From an uncultured Dialister sp. (GTDB lineage: Bacteria > Bacillota > Negativicutes > Veillonellales > Dialisteraceae), in contig UQRR01000036.1 in the NCBI GenBank assembly GCA_900543455.1, forward strand, positions 1 to 19,725: a stretch of 19,725 nucleotides of DNA, written 5' to 3'. Every line of letters starts with the position of its first letter. Within the stretch, counting starts at the first letter, position 1. Both the position numbers and the translations under genes were made by a program. The notes beneath the pieces were generated by a model, which did not search any database, was not told the origin of the DNA, and saw only the letters and a program-made list of their open reading frames with translations. Of this stretch, positions 6,605 to 13,345 are shown piece by piece.

Positions 6605-6990
6605 TTTAGAGATTAGGGATTGGGAGTGACTGGGGACTAAGGATTCCCCGTAGCGTCATCCCGAGCGTAGCCGAGGGTCTTTATTGCACTGCAATAATCA
6701 GCACGTATGCACTGAGGAGAAACGACGTATTGGTGCTGTTTCACATCAGGCAATGAGCGTTCTGCCATAGAGATTTCTCGGCTACGCTCGAAATGACGAC
6801 GGCGCGAAGCGCTATCAAAACTCCGCGGCGCTTAGATCCTTCGACTCAGTTCTCATATTCCAGATTAGCCATTTTCTAACATACGACGCTTTTCTCCGCT
6901 CAGGATGACGAAAAGCGCCGCACCACCATTTCTAATTTCTCATTTTTCTCATTCAAAGGTCGCCCACCCTCGCGAGCTAAACCCGAACCA
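6605..6990. repeat. composite dispersed repeats in the 3' region of the DUF1858 gene
   Basis: No gene visible. Starts directly at the stop with GATTAGGGATTGGGAGTGACTGG (the 7-bp array modules, here inverted relative to the minus-strand copies), then a CGTCATCCCGAGCGTAGCCGAG palindrome, a 99-bp segment (6734-6832) that recurs inverted at 19627-19725, and a GCGGCGC ... GCGCCGCACCACC element (about 6826-6932) holding the ATCCTTCGACTCAG...GCTCAGGATGACG module, inverted copy of 3927-4033. Confidence 0.85.
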
Positions 6991-6994
6991 TTTC

Positions 6995-7030
6995 AAAAGC
7001 CGGATGCACAATCCATGCATCCGGCTTTTT
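6995..7030. terminator. bidirectional intrinsic terminator between the DUF1858 gene and the ECF gene
   Basis: A perfect 10-bp stem GCCGGATGCA (6999-7008) / TGCATCCGGC (7016-7025) with a 7-nt loop. Five Ts follow on the plus strand, four on the minus strand. It sits 10 bp from the ECF gene stop and ends the plus-strand transcript about 420 nt after its stop. Confidence 0.93.
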
Positions 7031-7040
7031 GCTTGCTTTC

Positions 7041-7658
7041 TTATTTCATTTTCCATCCTGCTTTTTTGAGTGCCATGACAATCGGCACCACGATGACACC
7101 GGAGACGAGAGCTTCCGGGATACCATTTGCAGTGACGATCCCCATGATCATCAGACCGACCGCTTCGACAGAGATCCCCTTCGCTGCTGCATACGGTGCG
7201 CCGACCAGCAGAAAGAAGGAGCCCAGGAAGAGCACCGTATTCGTGATCGCTCCGCCCACCGCTGAGATGCCGGCACGCAGATGCGCATTTCCCGGAATGT
7301 ACTTATAAAGAAGCCACACCACGATCGGGATGCAGATCCGCGGCACGATACAGATGAACGCATCGGCGATGACACTGTACTGCAGTGCGAACTGCATCAT
7401 CAGGCTCGGCGCACGCAGCGTCTGAATGAAAGAAAAGAGCCCGAAAAGGAAACCGACCAGAATGCCGACCTTCGGCCCTGCGACGACCGTCCCGATGATG
7501 GTCGGGATGTGCAGGATCGTCGCATTCATCACGACGAGCGGGATGAATCCATAGCCTGTCAGTCCGAGAAAGATCGTGATCCCTGCGAGCAGCCCGGAAA
7601 TCGTCAGCTCGCGAATGCTCATAAAAGTCTGATTCTGATGGGGATTGTTTTGTTCCAT
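7041..7658 (-). CDS. ECF-type vitamin transporter S component (PanT-like, substrate unproven)
   Basis: 205-residue integral membrane protein with about six helices, the size and layout of the substrate-binding S component of energy-coupling-factor transporters. The signature segment IPLVVMNATILHIPTIIGTVVAG, then GPKVGILVGFLFGLFSF, resembles the group often annotated as pantothenate/PanT-like S components; the vitamin cannot be fixed from sequence alone. No EcfA/A'/T genes are adjacent, so it would use the shared (group II) ECF module encoded elsewhere. Start at 7658: GGAGGAA lies five bases upstream; the open frame further upstream is leader RNA. It ends at the terminator at 6995-7030. It is preceded by a consensus promoter and a structured leader that probably regulates it. 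Confidence 0.85.
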   Translation of the reverse strand: MEQNNPHQNQTFMSIRELTISGLLAGITIFLGLTGYGFIPLVVMNATILHIPTIIGTVVAGPKVGILVGFLFGLFSFIQTLRAPSLMMQFALQYSVIADAFICIVPRICIPIVVWLLYKYIPGNAHLRAGISAVGGAITNTVLFLGSFFLLVGAPYAAAKGISVEAVGLMIMGIVTANGIPEALVSGVIVVPIVMALKKAGWKMK

Positions 7659-7700
7659 ACCTGTTCCTCCGTTCTTATTCTCCGTGAGATATAAGCCGTC

Positions 7701-7783
7701 AATAAAATACAGGCGCGAACGCGCTCTGCAGTCCAGCCCGCGCAAGCGATGCCAGCTAAAAGGCAGTGCGTTTCTGCACCTGT
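7701..7783 (-). promoter_or_regulatory. candidate riboswitch-like leader of the ECF S component
   Basis: In the direction of transcription ACAGGTGC (7783-7776) can pair with GCGCCTGT (7716-7709) as an 8-bp outer helix with one G-U pair. Inside it CGCACTGC (7770-7763) pairs with GCAGAGCG (7729-7722) with one A-A mismatch. The 3' strands of both helices instead form a local hairpin CAG-a-GCGC / GCGC-CTG (7728-7710, loop GTTC) that is followed by ATTTTATT. The two folds exclude each other, the layout of an aptamer plus terminator. I recognise no known riboswitch class (not FMN, TPP, cobalamin, THF or preQ1 by their conserved boxes). The U-tract is imperfect, so control could also be weak or translational. 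Confidence 0.5.
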
Positions 7784-7787
7784 AGTT

Positions 7788-7815
7788 ATTATAATCTGTG
7801 TCCCCTATTTGTCAA
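7788..7815 (-). promoter_or_regulatory. consensus promoter of the ECF S component
   Basis: Perfect TTGACA (7815-7810), 16-bp spacer, perfect TATAAT (7793-7788) on the minus strand. The start of transcription falls at about 7781-7783, the first bases of the outer helix of the leader structure. Confidence 0.88.
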
Positions 7816-7837
7816 CGGGTATGGAAAATTGGAAGAC

Positions 7838-7905
7838 TTAGAGACTTCCGTTCTCAGACCTCAGACATCAGACCTCTGTCATCTGACGTCTACCGGTCAC
7901 GAAAG
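7838..7905. repeat. degenerate 7-bp periodic repeat (TCAGACC-like)
   Basis: TCAGACC, TCAGACA, TCAGACC, TCTGTCA, TCTGACG run at 7-bp spacing, followed by GGTCACGAAAG next to the stop codon of the hydrolase gene. This is another member of the heptamer-array family, placed directly at a 3' gene end. Confidence 0.65.
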
Positions 7906-7907
7906 TT

Positions 7908-8891
7908 TTATTTCTGAGCGGCAGCCTTTACGAGTTCCTGGAAGAATCTGAGTGCGATCGTCTGATCCATGTAGTCCTTGGGATCCTCGCCTTCCACCAG
8001 CACATGCTTCAGATCATTTTCCGGATGGAACTGGACCGCTACACAGAATTTCTTTGTCGGGTTCTCGATGCCTTCGACGATCGAGACGCCGCCCTTATCC
8101 ACCGTCTCTGCCGTCTGGATCAGATCCGTACCTTCGACGCTCAAGATCGCCTGATGATGCCAAGAGGATACATTCTCCAGCTTATCAGCACCTACGATCT
8201 CGCGGAGATGCGATTTCACGGGGAGGAGTGTCACATCATGACGCACATAGTCGCGGCCCCATGCATTGACCGGCGCGCGATGCAGCCCATCATAGTACAC
8301 GCCTTTCGACTGATAGTACACCGGAAGATCCTGAATGAAGGTGACGCCATGGACGATGCCCATCATCTGCTCGCCTCGGCAGACCGCAAAGGCAGGAATG
8401 TCTTTCTGTACACAGTACGACATCAGGGTATAATCAGAAATATCGCGGGTCGCATTGATCCCCTCACCCATATTTTCTTCCTTCTTCGGATCTTTGAAGA
8501 GAGATGGGCTGATGTCCTCGCCGCCGGTGAAGAATACGCCGTCGATGCCCTTCATGATCTCCTTCACATTCGTCTCATCGAAGCGATTCGCCTTGATGGC
8601 ATCGGCATATTCTTCCTTCAGCATGCCCGATGGATAGATGGCATCCGCTGCGACCGTCTTGTCAGCGTTGTAGGGGACATGGCTGCTCGTCACCTGCGGC
8701 AGCTCGACCGCTATGCCGCCTGCAGCCTCGATGATCTTCTTGAAGGCTTCATAGTCCTGTGTCGGGCTCTTCCAGGAAATCCCGATCACCGGCTTCTTCT
8801 CCGCTGCTTCTACCGCAGAGGTGATGGATGCGGAGGCAGCAGCTGCTGTCATGGCAAGGATGGTGAGTGCGATCTTGCAGGTCTTTTTCAT
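7908..8891 (-). CDS. exported gamma-glutamyl-gamma-aminobutyrate hydrolase-like protein (peptidase C26 / class I GATase fold)
   Basis: 327 residues. An N-terminal signal peptide (MKKTCK, hydrophobic alanine-rich stretch, likely cleavage near residue 29-30) exports it, which is unusual for this mostly cytosolic family. The class I glutamine-amidotransferase fold is clear: FFTGGEDISP (120-129), nucleophile Cys171 in AVCRGEQMMG, VSSWHHQ (241-247), and His289/Glu291 in VQFHPE. The family (PuuD-like, peptidase C26) cleaves gamma-glutamyl bonds; an extracytoplasmic member could act on gamma-glutamyl peptides or polyglutamate-like compounds, which is inference. Start at 8891 chosen because GGGAGAG precedes it and the signal peptide starts there; an upstream Met at 8918 lies in a hairpin. 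The gene has its own consensus promoter and a terminator-like hairpin in its leader. Confidence 0.88.
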   Translation of the reverse strand: MKKTCKIALTILAMTAAAASASITSAVEAAEKKPVIGISWKSPTQDYEAFKKIIEAAGGIAVELPQVTSSHVPYNADKTVAADAIYPSGMLKEEYADAIKANRFDETNVKEIMKGIDGVFFTGGEDISPSLFKDPKKEENMGEGINATRDISDYTLMSYCVQKDIPAFAVCRGEQMMGIVHGVTFIQDLPVYYQSKGVYYDGLHRAPVNAWGRDYVRHDVTLLPVKSHLREIVGADKLENVSSWHHQAILSVEGTDLIQTAETVDKGGVSIVEGIENPTKKFCVAVQFHPENDLKHVLVEGEDPKDYMDQTIALRFFQELVKAAAQK

Positions 8892-8916
8892 AGGTTCTCT
8901 CCCTTTCTTTTTACGC

Positions 8917-8943
8917 AAAAAGGCGCTGCCCGTGGGCAGCGCC
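8917..8943 (-). terminator. intrinsic terminator in the leader of the hydrolase gene
   Basis: GGCGCTGCC (8922-8930) and GGCAGCGCC (8935-8943) form a 9-bp GC-rich stem with a 4-nt loop; on the minus strand five Ts follow (8921-8917). It can end the transmembrane-pair transcript that arrives from 9017, but it also lies between the hydrolase promoter (8970-8998) and its ATG at 8891. Confidence 0.85.
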
Positions 8944-8969
8944 TTTGCTTTTGATATGAATATGGCTTG

Positions 8970-8998
8970 ATTATACGGGGTTTTGCAGGAATTGTCAA
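8970..8998 (-). promoter_or_regulatory. consensus promoter of the hydrolase gene
   Basis: Perfect TTGACA (8998-8993), 17-bp spacer, perfect TATAAT (8975-8970) on the minus strand, immediately after the stop codon of the upstream transporter gene. The expected start (about 8963) is only 20 nt before the terminator hairpin. Confidence 0.88.
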
Positions 8999-9016
8999 TC
9001 CCGCGTGATCAAAGGC

Positions 9017-9448
9017 TCATCCCATCACGATGCAAAGGATCCCCGCAAGAGAAATCCCCACCCCGATGAGCTGGCGAAGAGTCAGCTTCTCTTTATAGAT
9101 CAGAAATCCTGTCAGCATAAGCGCCGCTACGATGAGACTGTTCGACACGACGAAAGCCACATTCACCGCCCAGCCGGCCCGGTACATGAAGAGCGTCCCC
9201 ATCTCGATGCCGACGATCGACAGTCCCATCCCTATGGCAGAAAGATTCACGGAAAATGCGCCGCGCAAAAAGCTCTCCTTCCCCAAAGACTGAAAAAAGT
9301 AGATCACAAAGGAAACGACAGACGCTGCAAGATACGTCACCAAGAGAGAAGCCATAGGATCCCCGATATCGGAGACTTCCTTCATCCCCACCTGATATCC
9401 CACACTGGATGCGACAACAAGAAGAAGCGGCCACCAAGTCGAAAACAT
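9017..9448 (-). CDS. small DMT/EamA-like membrane protein, second of a paralogous pair
   Basis: 143 residues with four to five hydrophobic helices, about half the size of a full EamA transporter and longer than SMR proteins (about 105-110). It aligns by eye with its neighbour along its length: WWPLLLVV / WWPVALIV, YQ--K, P--SLLVTYL / P--ALGVTYL, GIEMGTLFMYRAGWAVNVAFVV / GLEVGTIYMYRVGWPMNVGFIV. Two such half-transporters probably assemble as an antiparallel heterodimer, as known for paired SMR proteins. AAGGAGA precedes the ATG by six bases; the gap to the preceding gene is 11 nt, so it is one operon. Substrate unknown. Confidence 0.85.
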   Translation of the reverse strand: MFSTWWPLLLVVASSVGYQVGMKEVSDIGDPMASLLVTYLAASVVSFVIYFFQSLGKESFLRGAFSVNLSAIGMGLSIVGIEMGTLFMYRAGWAVNVAFVVSNSLIVAALMLTGFLIYKEKLTLRQLIGVGISLAGILCIVMG

Positions 9449-9459
9449 CTATTTTCTCC

Positions 9460-9885
9460 TTACCTTACAATACAAAACATACCCAAACAGGTGAGTGCAA
9501 CCCCGGCGAGCTTCATAAGCCCCATCGGTTCCGTGTAAATGCAAGAACCGATGAAGAGCAGCAGCACGACAATGATCCCCGTGTACACGATAAATCCCAC
9601 ATTCATCGGCCAGCCCACACGATACATGTAGATCGTCCCCACCTCCAGCCCTGCGATGGAGACCCCTGCGATGGCCGCCGGAAACGGCACAGTAGCAAGC
9701 GCCGCCATGAGATCTCCCGCCGGAGAAAGCGCCTCAAAAAGCAGCACGCAGGCCAAAGCACTCACCAGGTACGTCACCCCCAGCGCCGCGAGCGGAGAGG
9801 CTGCTGACGACAGCTTCTTTGCACAGATCTGGTATATCACATCAGCCACAACGATCAAAGCGACAGGCCACCATAGAGCAAGCAT
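9460..9885 (-). CDS. small DMT/EamA-like membrane protein, first of a paralogous pair
   Basis: 141 residues, four to five predicted membrane helices, N-terminus MLALWWPVALIVVADVIYQ. Homologous to the product of the next gene, with the shared central motif G-(I/L)-E-x-G-T-x-(F/Y)-MYR-x-GW-x-x-NV (about residues 80-97), in which the Glu is membrane-embedded and, by analogy with SMR transporters, could couple protons to export. AAAGGAGA lies six bases before the ATG. The operon starts with a strong extended -10 promoter and a leader of about 125 nt ending in a terminator just before this ribosome binding site, so expression is likely controlled by attenuation. Family assignment is firm, substrate unknown. 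Confidence 0.85.
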   Translation of the reverse strand: MLALWWPVALIVVADVIYQICAKKLSSAASPLAALGVTYLVSALACVLLFEALSPAGDLMAALATVPFPAAIAGVSIAGLEVGTIYMYRVGWPMNVGFIVYTGIIVVLLLFIGSCIYTEPMGLMKLAGVALTCLGMFCIVR

Positions 9886-9904
9886 GAAGATTCTCCTTTC
9901 AAAG

Positions 9905-9940
9905 AAAAAGGCGCTCCAACCACTCTCTCCCGGCTGCGCC
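9905..9940 (-). terminator. leader terminator before the DMT pair
   Basis: GGCGC-AGCC (9940-9932) pairs with GGTT and GCGCC (9914-9910) across a 10-nt loop and a short bulge, and on the minus strand TTTTT follows (9909-9905). It lies directly upstream of the AAAGGAGA of the first gene, the position of an attenuator. GCTGC near 9995-9991 could pair with GCAGC (9937-9933) as an antiterminator. Confidence 0.65.
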
Positions 9941-10018
9941 GTACCTACGGAGAATGGCTGAAACGCCTGTCTGCTCCACCCGGTGGCGAAGCAGCGGTTT
10001 TGTTACTATGTAGTAGCA
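9941..10018 (-). promoter_or_regulatory. candidate aptamer region of the DMT-pair leader
   Basis: Between promoter and terminator the RNA has room for a hairpin CTGCT-tcg-CCAC-cgg-GTGG-AGCAG (about 9995-9971), a CCGT-AGGT-ACGG hairpin (9950-9939, sharing bases with the terminator stem), and a small GGC/GCC helix. Small exporters of this type are often under riboswitches (for example guanidine classes), but I do not find the conserved boxes of guanidine-I, -II or -III, nor T-box, SAM or FMN signatures. Confidence 0.45.
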
Positions 10019-10048
10019 AATATAACATGAGAGCCTTTTCCCTGTCAA
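10019..10048 (-). promoter_or_regulatory. promoter of the DMT pair
   Basis: TTGACA (10048-10043), 18-bp spacer, extended -10 TGT-TATATT (hexamer 10024-10019) on the minus strand. Confidence 0.82.
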
Positions 10049-10163
10049 GGAAATCGCGCTCGACTGGCATGGCGACGCAGCCTGATGGCCCGCAGGACAG
10101 CCCCGGAGGCACATTTCTGCGCCGCACTCAAATCGCGCAGTGACTTATCGACGCTCTATAGAT

Positions 10164-10193
10164 TTGACTAAAGTTTTACAATATACTTATAAG
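10164..10193 (+). promoter_or_regulatory. probable promoter of the MFS gene
   Basis: TTGACT (10164-10169), 18-bp spacer, TATAAG (10188-10193), each 5/6 to consensus. It is the only good plus-strand promoter I see before the MFS gene. It would give a leader of about 310 nt made of repeats, including a 32-nt perfect palindrome. Confidence 0.6.
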
Positions 10194-10199
10194 GTTGGC

Positions 10200-10510
10200 T
10201 CATGGTGGTGGATGAAAGTTCTGCTCGGATGAGGAATGAAGTTGGCAGCTTCGCCGCCATGTTAGATGATGGTATTCCCGTATCGTAGCCTTCCCCTCGA
10301 GGGGAAGGCTACGAGGTGCGGCGCTTTGCGCTGATTTTTGTAAACGGAGATGCCTGAATGGTAGCAGATAGCAGGTTTCCCGTTCGGGACTTCCTTACAT
10401 CGGCCGCCTGACCACGAATGACAAAGATTTCTCGCTCACGCTCGAAATGACAATACGAGAGAGTCACTAGTCACAAGTCCCTAGCCACAAGTCCCCAGTC
10501 CCTCAGGAGG
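10200..10510. repeat. repeat-filled leader region before the MFS gene
   Basis: No gene visible. Contains GCAGCTTCGCCGCC, the 32-bp palindrome at 10283-10314, GTGCGGCGC-TTT-GCGC (10316-10331), a REP-like AAAGATTTCTCGCTCACGC...ACGAGAG copy (10425-10463), and CACTAGTCAC / CCCTAGCCAC / CCCCAGTC units running into the ribosome binding site. Confidence 0.75.
10283..10314. repeat. perfect 32-bp palindrome
   Basis: Arms of 16 bp, centred on the CTCGAG at 10296-10301, with CGTAGCCTTCCCC on the left and its exact complement on the right. In RNA it would be a very stable hairpin. No T-run follows on either strand. Confidence 0.95.
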
Positions 10511-10514
10511 TATT

Positions 10515-11672
10515 ATGAGATTTTTCAGTTATCAGACCCTGCTCGCCGCATGCCATTTCTGCTCGGACATCAATCAGAGCGCACTGGCGGCGGTGCTGCC
10601 CTTTCTGGTCGCGGCCTATCACTATGACTACGCGACCGCTGCCATGCTGGTGCTGTCCTCAAACATCATCGGTTCACTCATCCAGCCACTCTTAGGGACT
10701 CTCTCCGACAAGCACAACTGGCCCTGGATCATGCCGCTCGGCCTCTTCATGGCAGGCGGTGGCATCGCACTGACAGGCGTCACGTCAGATTTCTATCTGC
10801 TCTGCCTCTTCACGATGATCTCCGGCATCGGTGTCGCGATGTTCCACCCGCAGGGTGCGCTCATGGTCAACCGCGTCTCGACAGATGACAACCGCGGCAT
10901 CAGTCTTTCGGTCTTTTCTTTTGGCGGCAATATGGGCTTCACCTTCGGCGCAGCGATCATCTCTGCATCGATCGCCTTTTTCGGCCTGCCGGGCACGCTC
11001 ATTTTCTTTATCCCGGAAATCATCATCTGCGTGCTCCTTCTCGCTCTCTATCCCCGTCTGAAGGCCATCGGCGAGAGATCGATCTCCTCACACAAGAAAC
11101 ACGCCGTGACGGACGCACCGGACCAGTGGGGCTCCTTCTGTCGTCTCGGCGCCGTCGTTTTCGGCCGCTCTATCATGTACCTCGGGCTGAATACCTTCAT
11201 CGTACTTTACTTCATGAATCATTTCCATGAATCACAGAATTTCAGCAACCTGCTCCTCAGCGTGTACTATGGCATCGGCGCGCTCTTCACACTGATCGGC
11301 GGAAAGCTGGGCGACAAGCATGGCTATCGCACCTTTGTCCGCTTCGGCTTCCTCCTCGCATTTCCCGCTGCGCTCATTCTCGCATGGACGGACAGCTCCA
11401 TTCTTGGTATCCTCTGTCTCATCGTCCTCGGTGCGGCTCTGAATCTTACGTATAGCCCGATGGTCGTCCTGGGGCAGCAGTACCTGCCGAACCGTGTCGG
11501 CCTCGCCTCGGGCATCACGCTCGGCCTTGCCGTCAGCGTCGGTGGCATCACAGCGCCGCTCCTCGGAAAGGTCGGCGACATGTATGGTCTGGAGACGACC
11601 TTCTACATGATCGCCCTGATCACTCTCATCCCGCTCATTTCTTCCTTCACCTTGCCAAAGCCAAAGAAATAG
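10515..11672 (+). CDS. MFS exporter, fosmidomycin-resistance (Fsr)-like
   Basis: 385 residues, twelve hydrophobic helices. After helix 2 the loop LSDKHNWPW (62-70) is the MFS motif A region, repeated in the second half as GGKLGDKHGYR. The stretch MISGIGVAMFHPQGALMVNRV (95-115), with its buried FHPxG, is characteristic of the fosmidomycin-resistance protein branch of the major facilitator superfamily, proton-driven drug or metabolite exporters. AGGAGG lies four bases before the ATG. Monocistronic, ends at the terminator at 11726-11763. The natural substrate cannot be told from sequence. Confidence 0.88.
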   Translation: MRFFSYQTLLAACHFCSDINQSALAAVLPFLVAAYHYDYATAAMLVLSSNIIGSLIQPLLGTLSDKHNWPWIMPLGLFMAGGGIALTGVTSDFYLLCLFTMISGIGVAMFHPQGALMVNRVSTDDNRGISLSVFSFGGNMGFTFGAAIISASIAFFGLPGTLIFFIPEIIICVLLLALYPRLKAIGERSISSHKKHAVTDAPDQWGSFCRLGAVVFGRSIMYLGLNTFIVLYFMNHFHESQNFSNLLLSVYYGIGALFTLIGGKLGDKHGYRTFVRFGFLLAFPAALILAWTDSSILGILCLIVLGAALNLTYSPMVVLGQQYLPNRVGLASGITLGLAVSVGGITAPLLGKVGDMYGLETTFYMIALITLIPLISSFTLPKPKK

Positions 11673-11725
11673 CGGCTGTCGGCTGTCCAGAGCAGTCGCA
11701 TTTTCTTCCCCCTGACAGGCATGAC

Positions 11726-11763
11726 AAAAAGCCCGACCTCTCTATGAAAGAGGCGGGCTTTTT
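11726..11763. terminator. bidirectional intrinsic terminator between convergent genes
   Basis: AAAAAGCCCG (11726-11735) and CGGGCTTTTT pair over 10 bp, extended after a bulged A by CCTCT / AGAGG. T-runs on both strands. It serves the MFS gene (plus) and the permease gene (minus). Confidence 0.95.
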
Positions 11764-11796
11764 AGCGTATACGCCAGTACGGCACTACCTTCATTC

Positions 11797-12900
11797 CTAA
11801 TCCCCCCACAGCACCAGGTACGCCCCGATCAGAACGGCCAGAAAGCCCAGATTCGCCCCGGTAAAGACAAGAAAATAGGCACGGGCAAAGTGGAATCGCA
11901 TCGAGAGATACGCCTTGAATGAAATGAGACTCGCCATGGACGCGATGAGGGTACCGAGGCCTCCGATATTGACGCCTAGGAGAAGCGCGGTATAGTTTTC
12001 CGTGTACGGAGAGAGCATGACCGTCGCAGGGACATTGCTCACGACCTGCGAAAGGAGAAGAGAAATCCAGAATTCGTGTCCGGCAAGGAGCGCGGCCGGT
12101 CTCTCTTGGAGCCCCGGGATGTGCGTCAGATTTCCTACCGCGATGAAAAGAGCGAGAAAGAGCACGAGCAGCTTGTAGTCGACCTCGAGGAAAGCCTTCC
12201 GGTCAAGAGCAGCACAAGCAGGGATGACGATCGCAAGGAGGAATGAGATCGGAAGAAGGCGAAGGACGTTCAAGAGGCACAGCGCAAAGAGAAGGAGCAA
12301 GAGCGCGATGCGAAGACGCGGTATGCCTGTCGGCTTTGCGAAGCGGAGCATGAGCGGCCGGTCTTCGAGCGTATAGCTGGCAAGGAGGAGCAGGACGGCC
12401 GAAAGAACGGTGATGGGTGCGGTGATGGAGAGAAATTCGGCAAGCGGCAGATGGTAGTAGGCATAGATGAAAAGATTCTGCGGATTTCCGATGGGTGTCA
12501 GCATACTGCCCAGATTCGCCGCGATGGTCATCCATGTGAGGACAGGGATCACCAGGCGGAGGGCATGGGCCTCTTTGAAGAGAGAGATCGCAAGCGGCAC
12601 GAAGATGATGAGTGAAACGTCATTCGTGAATACCATGGAGGTAAAGAAGGAAAGAAAGAGGAATACCTGCCCCATCCGCCGGCTATTCATGGGCTTCTGA
12701 AAGAGATGGCAGAAAAGACCGCTGAAGAATCCGGCGCGCCGAAGAGCCGCTACGATGGTCATGAGAGAAAAAAGAAGCGCCAGGAGCGGGAAATTGATAC
12801 TCTCACGCAGCGAGGAAAGGCTGATATCCGAGAAACATGCCGTCACGAGCGCAAGGAGCGCCGCTGCAGCAAGATCGGGGTTTCGTCTGATAAGGCTCAT
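11797..12900 (-). CDS. anion permease of the ion transporter (ArsB/NhaD/CitM-like) superfamily
   Basis: 367 residues, about ten to eleven membrane helices in two repeats. The re-entrant loop motifs of the superfamily are present in both halves: FTNDVSLIIFVPLA then MLTPIGNPQNLFIY in the first, and SNVPATVMLSPYTENY then GVNIGGLGTLIASMASL in the second. ArsB, NhaD, CitM and SLC13-type carriers share this layout. It is on the short side for the family. Substrate unclear: no ars genes adjoin it, so arsenite is not supported. Start at 12900 (AAAGGAG six bases upstream) rather than the upstream ATG that lacks a site. Monocistronic; a clear promoter was not found, only AT-rich sequence near 12940-12955. 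Confidence 0.83.
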   Translation of the reverse strand: MSLIRRNPDLAAAALLALVTACFSDISLSSLRESINFPLLALLFSLMTIVAALRRAGFFSGLFCHLFQKPMNSRRMGQVFLFLSFFTSMVFTNDVSLIIFVPLAISLFKEAHALRLVIPVLTWMTIAANLGSMLTPIGNPQNLFIYAYYHLPLAEFLSITAPITVLSAVLLLLASYTLEDRPLMLRFAKPTGIPRLRIALLLLLFALCLLNVLRLLPISFLLAIVIPACAALDRKAFLEVDYKLLVLFLALFIAVGNLTHIPGLQERPAALLAGHEFWISLLLSQVVSNVPATVMLSPYTENYTALLLGVNIGGLGTLIASMASLISFKAYLSMRFHFARAYFLVFTGANLGFLAVLIGAYLVLWGD

Positions 12901-12960
12901 GGGTGGCTCCTTTCGAATGGACACTTGGGGCTGCTGCCTGATATTATTAACTGGATATGA

Positions 12961-13319
12961 GACAACAAAGCTGTAACTCGCTTTGAGTCAAAGTGAGGAG
13001 TGAGGAATTAGGAGTGAGGAGTAGTGGAAGGGGCGCACAATTCATAGAGCGCCCCAATACCCCTCTCATAATAAAAAACAGGTCGTTCCATATTTATATA
13101 AAATTCTGCAGCTCATTTCGTCATCCTAAGCGGAGGAAAACGTCATGTGTTTAACAGTAGTCGTCAGGAAACGCTGATTAAATCACAGAATCAGATTCCA
13201 CAAGAATTTTTATACCTAGCTTCCTTAAATAGCTCGAACTGATGAGGTATGAACCGAGGGATCCAAAGGTTTGAAATTATGGATGCCAACCTCGTTTTGC
13301 CCTCCATGATCTGAAAAGC
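12961..13319. other. gene-free interval with repeat fragments
   Basis: No coding sequence that I can support. Contains GAGGAATTAGGAGTGAGGAG repeats (13000-13022), a hairpin GGGGCGC (13030-13036) / GCGCCCC (13049-13055) shaped like the GCGGCGC elements elsewhere, and a diverged CGTCATCCTAAGCGGAGGAAAACGTC module (about 13119-13145). Confidence 0.6.
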
Positions 13320-13345
13320 AAAGGAAGCCGTGCGCGGCTTCCTTT
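13320..13345. terminator. intrinsic terminator of mcrBC
   Basis: Perfect 11-bp stem AAAGGAAGCCG (13320-13330) / CGGCTTCCTTT (13335-13345) with a TGCG loop, directly abutting the mcrC stop codon at 13346. On the minus strand it is followed by GCTTTTC. Confidence 0.85.

Noticed and set aside
8004..8954. Plus-strand open frame opposite the hydrolase gene
   Set aside because: Antisense to a gene with intact catalytic motifs and a signal peptide; no recognisable domain in the plus-strand product.
9886..10018. T-box or guanidine-I riboswitch in the DMT-pair leader
   Set aside because: GGGTGG and GCCGGGAGA pieces recall parts of these motifs, but the order and the other conserved boxes are missing; kept only as an unclassified structured leader.
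11797..12900. Arsenite exporter ArsB
   Set aside because: The fold superfamily fits, but the protein is short, there is no ars operon, ArsR or ArsA nearby, and the superfamily covers many other anions.
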